NCBI RefSeq assembly: GCF_049056525.1
Contig: NZ_JBHUPT010000034.1
Coordinates: 62,001 to 126,000 of the forward strand
Origin: Leisingera coralii
GTDB lineage: Bacteria > Pseudomonadota > Alphaproteobacteria > Rhodobacterales > Rhodobacteraceae
Length of the DNA: 64,000 nt
Reading direction: 5' to 3'
Shown: one piece after another, positions 60,047-64,000 of the stretch
Numbering within the stretch: position 1 is the first letter of the stretch
Layout: every line of letters starts with the position of its first letter
The notes under the pieces: generated by a model
Database searches by the model: none
What the model saw: only the letters and a program-made list of their open reading frames with translations
Told to the model about the DNA's origin: nothing
Program-made: the position numbers and the translations under genes

Positions 60047-63000
60047 ATGGCACAGCGTGCAATCACCATGGGCGGCGCGCCCGAAGGCTTTGATGCCCGG
60101 CTGATCCTGAAGGAAGTCGAAGCATCCGGCGCGCCGGTGCTGCATGTGGCACGCGATGACAAGCGGATGGAGGCGATGCGGGCCGCATTGGCCTTCTTTG
60201 CGCCGGACATGCCGGTGTTTGTGTTCCCGGGCTGGGACTGCCTGCCGTATGACCGGGTATCGCCCAACGCGGATATCTCGGCCGCGCGGATGGCAACTTT
60301 GGCAGCGCTGGTGCATCAGATGCCCAGGCAATTCGTGCTGCTGACCACCCTTAATGCCGCCAGCCAGCGGGTGCCTGCGCGCGAGGTGCTGCGCGAGGCC
60401 GCCTTCACCGCCCGCGTTGATCAGCGGATTGATGAAGACGCGCTGCGCAACTTTCTGGTGCGTATGGGGTTCACCCAAAGCCCCACGGTGATGGAGCCGG
60501 GCGACTATGCGATCCGCGGAGGTATCATTGACATCTTCCCGCCCGGCGAAAGCGGCCCGGTGCGGCTGGACCTGTTCGGCGATGTGCTGGACGGCGCGCG
60601 GCGGTTCGACCCGGCCACCCAGCGCACGACGGAAAGGTTGGAGGTGGTGGAACTGGCACCGGTCTCCGAGGTGATCCTGGATGAGGCGGCGATAACCCGG
60701 TTCCGCCAGAATTACCGGATCGAATTCGGGGCCGCCGGGACCGACGATCCGCTGTATGAAGCGGTCAGCGCGGGGCGCAAGCATCAGGGGATCGAGCACT
60801 GGCTGCCGTTTTTCCACGAGAAGCTGGAAACCCTGTTCGACTACCTGCCGCAGGCGGTGGTGACGCTGGATGACCAGGTGACGCCGGCGCGGCTGGCGCG
60901 CTGGGAGACCATCGAGGACCAGTACCAGACCCGCAAGCACGCGATGGCGCAGAAGGGGCGGATCGATACGGTCTATAAGCCCACGCCGCCCGGGCTGCTG
61001 TATCTGGACGATGCCGCCTGGGAGGCGGCTGTCTCTGGCCTGCGCGTGGTGCAGTTTCATCCGCTGCCGCAGGCCTCCGGTCCTGGCGTCGTGGATGCCG
61101 GGGGGCGTATCGGGCGCAATTTTGCACCTGAGCGGCAGCAGGAAAATATCAGCCTTTTCGGTGCTTTGTCTGCGCATATTAAAGAAAGGATGCAGGAAGG
61201 GCCGGTTCTTGTCGCTTCCTACTCCGAAGGCGCACGCGAGCGGTTGTCGGGGCTGATCGAGGACGAGGGTTTGGCCGAAGCGATCCCGGTTATGGATGGC
61301 ACCCGTATCGGCAAGTCCGGCCTGCATCTGGCGGTCTGGGCGCTGGAGCACGGGTTTGAGGCACCAGGTTTGACGGTGATCTCGGAGCAGGACGTGCTGG
61401 GCGACCGGCTGATCCGGGCACCGAAGAAACGCCGCAAGGCGGAGAATTTCCTGACCGAGACCCAATCGCTCAGCCCCGGTGATCTGGTGGTGCATGTTGA
61501 TCACGGTATCGGCCGCTACAAGGGGCTGGAAGTAGTGACCGCGGCGGGTGCCGCGCATGAATGCATCCTGCTGGAATACGCCGAAGCTGCAAAGCTATAC
61601 CTGCCCGTCGAGAATATCGAACTGCTGTCCAAATACGGCCACGAAGAGGGCCTTCTGGACCGGCTCGGCGGCGGCGCCTGGCAGGCCAAGAAAGCCAAGC
61701 TGAAGGAACGCATCCGCGAGATGGCGGACAAGCTGATCCGCATCGCCGCCGAGCGCGCCCTGCGCAAGGCGCCGGTGATGGATCCGCCGCCGCACGCCTG
61801 GGAGGAGTTCTCGGCCCGTTTCCCCTATCAGGAAACCGACGACCAGCTACGCGCCATCGAGGATGTGATGGAGGATCTTCACTCGGGCCAGCCGATGGAC
61901 CGGCTGATCTGCGGCGACGTCGGCTTTGGCAAGACCGAGGTGGCGATGCGAGCGGCCTTTGTGGCGGCAATGTCCGGGCTGCAGGTCGCGGTCGTGGCGC
62001 CCACCACGCTGCTGGCCCGCCAGCACGCCGCGTCCTTCAAGGAGCGGTTCCGCGGTTTCCCGCTGGAAGTCAGGCAGTTGTCGCGCTTTGTGACCTCAAA
62101 GGAGGCCAGCAAGACCCGGGAGGGGTTGGCCAAGGGCACGGTCGATATCGTCATCGGCACCCACGCGGTGCTGGCCAAGAACATCAAGTTCCAGAACCTC
62201 GGCCTATTGATCATCGACGAGGAACAGCACTTTGGTGTTGCCCACAAGGAGCGGCTGAAGCAGCTGCGCAGCGACATCCACGTGCTGACGCTGACAGCCA
62301 CGCCGATCCCGCGGACGCTGCAGCTCAGCCTGACCGGTGTGCGGGACCTGTCGATCATCGGCACGCCCCCGGTTGACCGGCTGGCGATCCGGACATACGT
62401 CAGCGAGTTCGACAGCGTCACCATCCGCGAGGCATTGCTGCGCGAGCATTACCGCGGCGGTCAGAGCTTCTATGTTGTGCCGCGGATCACCGACCTGCCG
62501 GAGGTCGAGGAGTTCCTGAAGGCGCAGCTGCCTGAGCTGACTTACGTCGTAGCGCACGGCCAAATGGCGGCGGGAGAGCTCGACGACCGGATGAACGCCT
62601 TCTATGACGGCAAATACGATGTGCTGCTTGCGACGACGATTGTGGAAAGCGGGCTGGATATCCCGACCGCCAACACCATGGTGGTGCACCGCGCCGACAT
62701 GTTCGGCCTGTCGCAGCTCTATCAGATACGGGGTCGTGTAGGACGCTCCAAGACACGCGCGTATGCTTACCTCACCACCAAGCCGCGCCAGAGGCTGACC
62801 CCGGCGGCAGAGAAGCGTTTGCGGGTTCTGGGTTCGCTCGATACGCTCGGTGCGGGCTTTACCTTGGCCTCGCAAGACCTTGATATTAGGGGCGCGGGCA
62901 ACCTCCTGGGCGAGGAGCAGTCCGGCCAGATGCGCGATGTGGGGTATGAGCTTTACCAGTCGATGCTGGAGGAGGCGATTGCCAAGATCAAGGCGGGTGA

Positions 63001-63502
63001 GATGGAGGGTCTGTCGGATGCCGACGACCAATGGGCGCCGCAGATCAACCTAGGCGTTCCGGTGCTGATCCCCGAAGACTATGTTCCGGATCTGGACGTG
63101 CGCCTGGGCCTTTACCGCCGCCTGTCGTCGCTGTCGACCAAGGTGGAGCTGGAAGGCTTTGCCGCGGAGCTGATCGACCGTTTCGGCAAGCTGCCCAAGG
63201 AAGTGAACACGCTGATGCTGGTGGTGCGGATCAAGGCGATGTGCAAGCGTGCGGGCATTGCCAAGATGGATGGCGGCCCGAAAGGCGCGACGATCCAGTT
63301 CCACAACGACAAATTCGCCTCGCCGCAGGGGCTGGTGGAATTCATCCAAGGCCAGAACGGTCTGGCCAAGGTGAAGGACAACAAGATCGTTGTGCGCCGC
63401 GACTGGAAGAAAGACGCCGACAAGATCAAGGGCGCCTTTGCCATTGCCCGCGACCTGGCAGAGAAAGTTGTGGCCGAGAAAAAGAAAGCCAAGGCCGGGT
63501 AA
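60047..63502 (+). CDS. mfd: Transcription-repair coupling factor
   Basis: 1151 residues. The N-terminal UvrB-like module (PVFVFPGWDCLPYDRVSPN, RGGIIDIFPPG) carries the UvrA-binding region; the RNA polymerase-interacting domain is about residues 475-540 (LVVHVDHGIGRYKGLE). The translocase shows Walker A CGDVGFGKTEVAMRAA, DEEQHFGVAHKERL, TATPIPRTLQLSL, and RGRVGRSKTRAY; the C-terminal TRCF domain starts about residue 990 (QINLGVPVLIPEDYVPD). ATG 60047 has AGGAAAGGA upstream. Followed by a double palindrome and a convergent TPR gene. Confidence 0.97.
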   Translation: MAQRAITMGGAPEGFDARLILKEVEASGAPVLHVARDDKRMEAMRAALAFFAPDMPVFVFPGWDCLPYDRVSPNADISAARMATLAALVHQMPRQFVLLTTLNAASQRVPAREVLREAAFTARVDQRIDEDALRNFLVRMGFTQSPTVMEPGDYAIRGGIIDIFPPGESGPVRLDLFGDVLDGARRFDPATQRTTERLEVVELAPVSEVILDEAAITRFRQNYRIEFGAAGTDDPLYEAVSAGRKHQGIEHWLPFFHEKLETLFDYLPQAVVTLDDQVTPARLARWETIEDQYQTRKHAMAQKGRIDTVYKPTPPGLLYLDDAAWEAAVSGLRVVQFHPLPQASGPGVVDAGGRIGRNFAPERQQENISLFGALSAHIKERMQEGPVLVASYSEGARERLSGLIEDEGLAEAIPVMDGTRIGKSGLHLAVWALEHGFEAPGLTVISEQDVLGDRLIRAPKKRRKAENFLTETQSLSPGDLVVHVDHGIGRYKGLEVVTAAGAAHECILLEYAEAAKLYLPVENIELLSKYGHEEGLLDRLGGGAWQAKKAKLKERIREMADKLIRIAAERALRKAPVMDPPPHAWEEFSARFPYQETDDQLRAIEDVMEDLHSGQPMDRLICGDVGFGKTEVAMRAAFVAAMSGLQVAVVAPTTLLARQHAASFKERFRGFPLEVRQLSRFVTSKEASKTREGLAKGTVDIVIGTHAVLAKNIKFQNLGLLIIDEEQHFGVAHKERLKQLRSDIHVLTLTATPIPRTLQLSLTGVRDLSIIGTPPVDRLAIRTYVSEFDSVTIREALLREHYRGGQSFYVVPRITDLPEVEEFLKAQLPELTYVVAHGQMAAGELDDRMNAFYDGKYDVLLATTIVESGLDIPTANTMVVHRADMFGLSQLYQIRGRVGRSKTRAYAYLTTKPRQRLTPAAEKRLRVLGSLDTLGAGFTLASQDLDIRGAGNLLGEEQSGQMRDVGYELYQSMLEEAIAKIKAGEMEGLSDADDQWAPQINLGVPVLIPEDYVPDLDVRLGLYRRLSSLSTKVELEGFAAELIDRFGKLPKEVNTLMLVVRIKAMCKRAGIAKMDGGPKGATIQFHNDKFASPQGLVEFIQGQNGLAKVKDNKIVVRRDWKKDADKIKGAFAIARDLAEKVVAEKKKAKAG

Positions 63503-63507
63503 GAGGG

Positions 63508-63554
63508 CGCCAAGGAAATTCGAATTTCCTTGGCGAATTTCTTCGCAAGAAATT
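63508..63554. repeat. 28-bp perfect palindrome and adjacent hairpin after mfd
   Basis: A 28-bp perfect palindrome (63508-63535, arms of 14: CGCCAAGGAAATTC and its complement) is followed without a gap by AATTTCTT (63536-63543), loop CGC, AAGAAATT (63547-63554). It lies between the stops of mfd and the convergent TPR gene. It may terminate both transcripts, but the exact symmetry is more than a terminator needs, so a dispersed palindromic repeat is likely. Confidence 0.8.
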
Positions 63555-63557
63555 TGC

Positions 63558-64000
63558 TCAGCCGCAGCAGGGGCTGGATGCCATCGCCGCCTGGGCGCAG
63601 AAACAGGAGGCGGCGACGGCGCTGTCGGCACGCGCCAGCGCGAGGTCCAGTTTCTGTTTTATGTGTTTGATCTCAATAGTTTCTCCGCGGATCTTCAGGC
63701 AGTCGTGCAGCCCCTTGAGGCTCCAGATGTTGTCCGGATGGATCGACGCGCGCGGCAGGGTGCCATCGAGCCCGAGGTCGGCGCGGTAGACGGCCTCTGC
63801 CTCATCCGCGCGGCCCTGTTCGAACAGCAGCGCCCCCAGTGCATGGCGGGTGGGCTGCATCCAGCCCCAGGGCTCGTCATAGGGCAGGTTGTCGTCCAGC
63901 TCCGCTGAGCGCTGCAGATGGGCGAAAGCCGCGTCATAGTTTTCTTTTCGGTACTCGATCTCACCGCGCAGCATTTCCGTTGCGATTTCAAGGAGGTCCA
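63558..64000 (-). CDS. Tetratricopeptide-repeat protein (5' end outside window)
   Basis: The last 147 residues are present and the frame is still open at base 64000. Repeated helix pairs are seen: GEIEYRKENYDAAFAHLQRSAELDD, ALGALLFEQGRADEAEAVYRADLGLDG, and NIWSLKGLHDCLKIRGET, the alpha-solenoid pattern of TPRs. The C-terminus has a Cys-rich end (ASCFCAQAAMASSPCCG) that might bind metal. In some bacteria a similar tail belongs to large TPR proteins of unknown function. It converges with mfd. Confidence 0.75.
   Translation of the reverse strand, partial: DLLEIATEMLRGEIEYRKENYDAAFAHLQRSAELDDNLPYDEPWGWMQPTRHALGALLFEQGRADEAEAVYRADLGLDGTLPRASIHPDNIWSLKGLHDCLKIRGETIEIKHIKQKLDLALARADSAVAASCFCAQAAMASSPCCG

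Overview
The window looks like a chromosomal segment of an alphaproteobacterium of the Rhodobacteraceae (Roseobacter group, Phaeobacter/Leisingera/Ruegeria-like). The evidence is the high GC content, the conserved order dusB-ntrB-ntrC-ntrY-ntrX ... trkA-trkH-hfq-hflX with ispDF-pgpA-cinA divergent to it, an NtrC lacking the sigma54 GAFTGA loop (known from Rhodobacter), family-restricted proteins of the DUF6456/DUF6477 type, and an alphaproteobacterial SOS box. The genus call is inference. I see no phage, insertion sequence, CRISPR array, tRNA or rRNA gene. Most of the window is ordinary core genome.

Layout. 1-6.1 kb: 3' part of recG, a 40-residue membrane peptide behind a GTTC-repeat SOS box, a U-type Fe-S scaffold, hisI, gluQ, a methyltransferase and trmFO. 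6.4-10.2 kb: an ECHDC3-like crotonase, a hotdog thioesterase, psd and the spermidine pair speD-speE. 10.3-13.3 kb: a DUF1127 gene divergent from a MocR-type regulator with shared operator-like repeats, then rplM-rpsI. 13.4-17.1 kb: an acetyltransferase, a truncated hemoglobin overlapping a PAS-adenylate cyclase gene, and ppk2-tetR. 17.1-25.1 kb: alpha/beta hydrolase, metA (acetyl-type), a P-loop protein, two DMT exporters, a FadL-like porin and guaA. 25.3-32.6 kb: a non-pyrrolysine MttB homologue, the DUF6477/DUF6456 divergent pair, a peroxiredoxin with an Irr-like box, a lysine-rich helical protein, and lipA with an M20 amidohydrolase. 32.6-38.6 kb: RcnB-like protein, hpt, a RatA/Coq10 protein, tpm, amt and ispDF-pgpA-pncC. 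38.7-54 kb: the nitrogen-regulation and potassium-uptake block, interrupted between ntrX and trkA by an oppositely oriented three-gene cluster (two lipoproteins and a secreted caspase-like protein). 54-64 kb: a penicillin-acylase-family enzyme, an HIBADH-family dehydrogenase, a SYLF lipoprotein, hemB, a small membrane protein, mfd and the end of a TPR protein.

The parts most worth a second look are: (i) the SOS-boxed small membrane protein next to recG; (ii) the translationally coupled globin/adenylate cyclase pair, a candidate heme-ligand to cAMP switch; (iii) the caspase/Gly-rich-lipoprotein cluster breaking a conserved operon; (iv) two kinds of intergenic palindromic element, one being a hairpin followed by a conserved 33-nt block that occurs twice and supplies the C-terminal codons of gluQ, the other a 28-bp perfect palindrome plus a second hairpin after mfd; and (v) symmetric operator-like sites in the DUF1127/MocR, ispDF/dusB and peroxiredoxin promoter regions.

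Starts were chosen from Shine-Dalgarno spacing and from the N-terminal pattern expected of each family. Long open frames antisense to real genes are common at this GC content and were not annotated.
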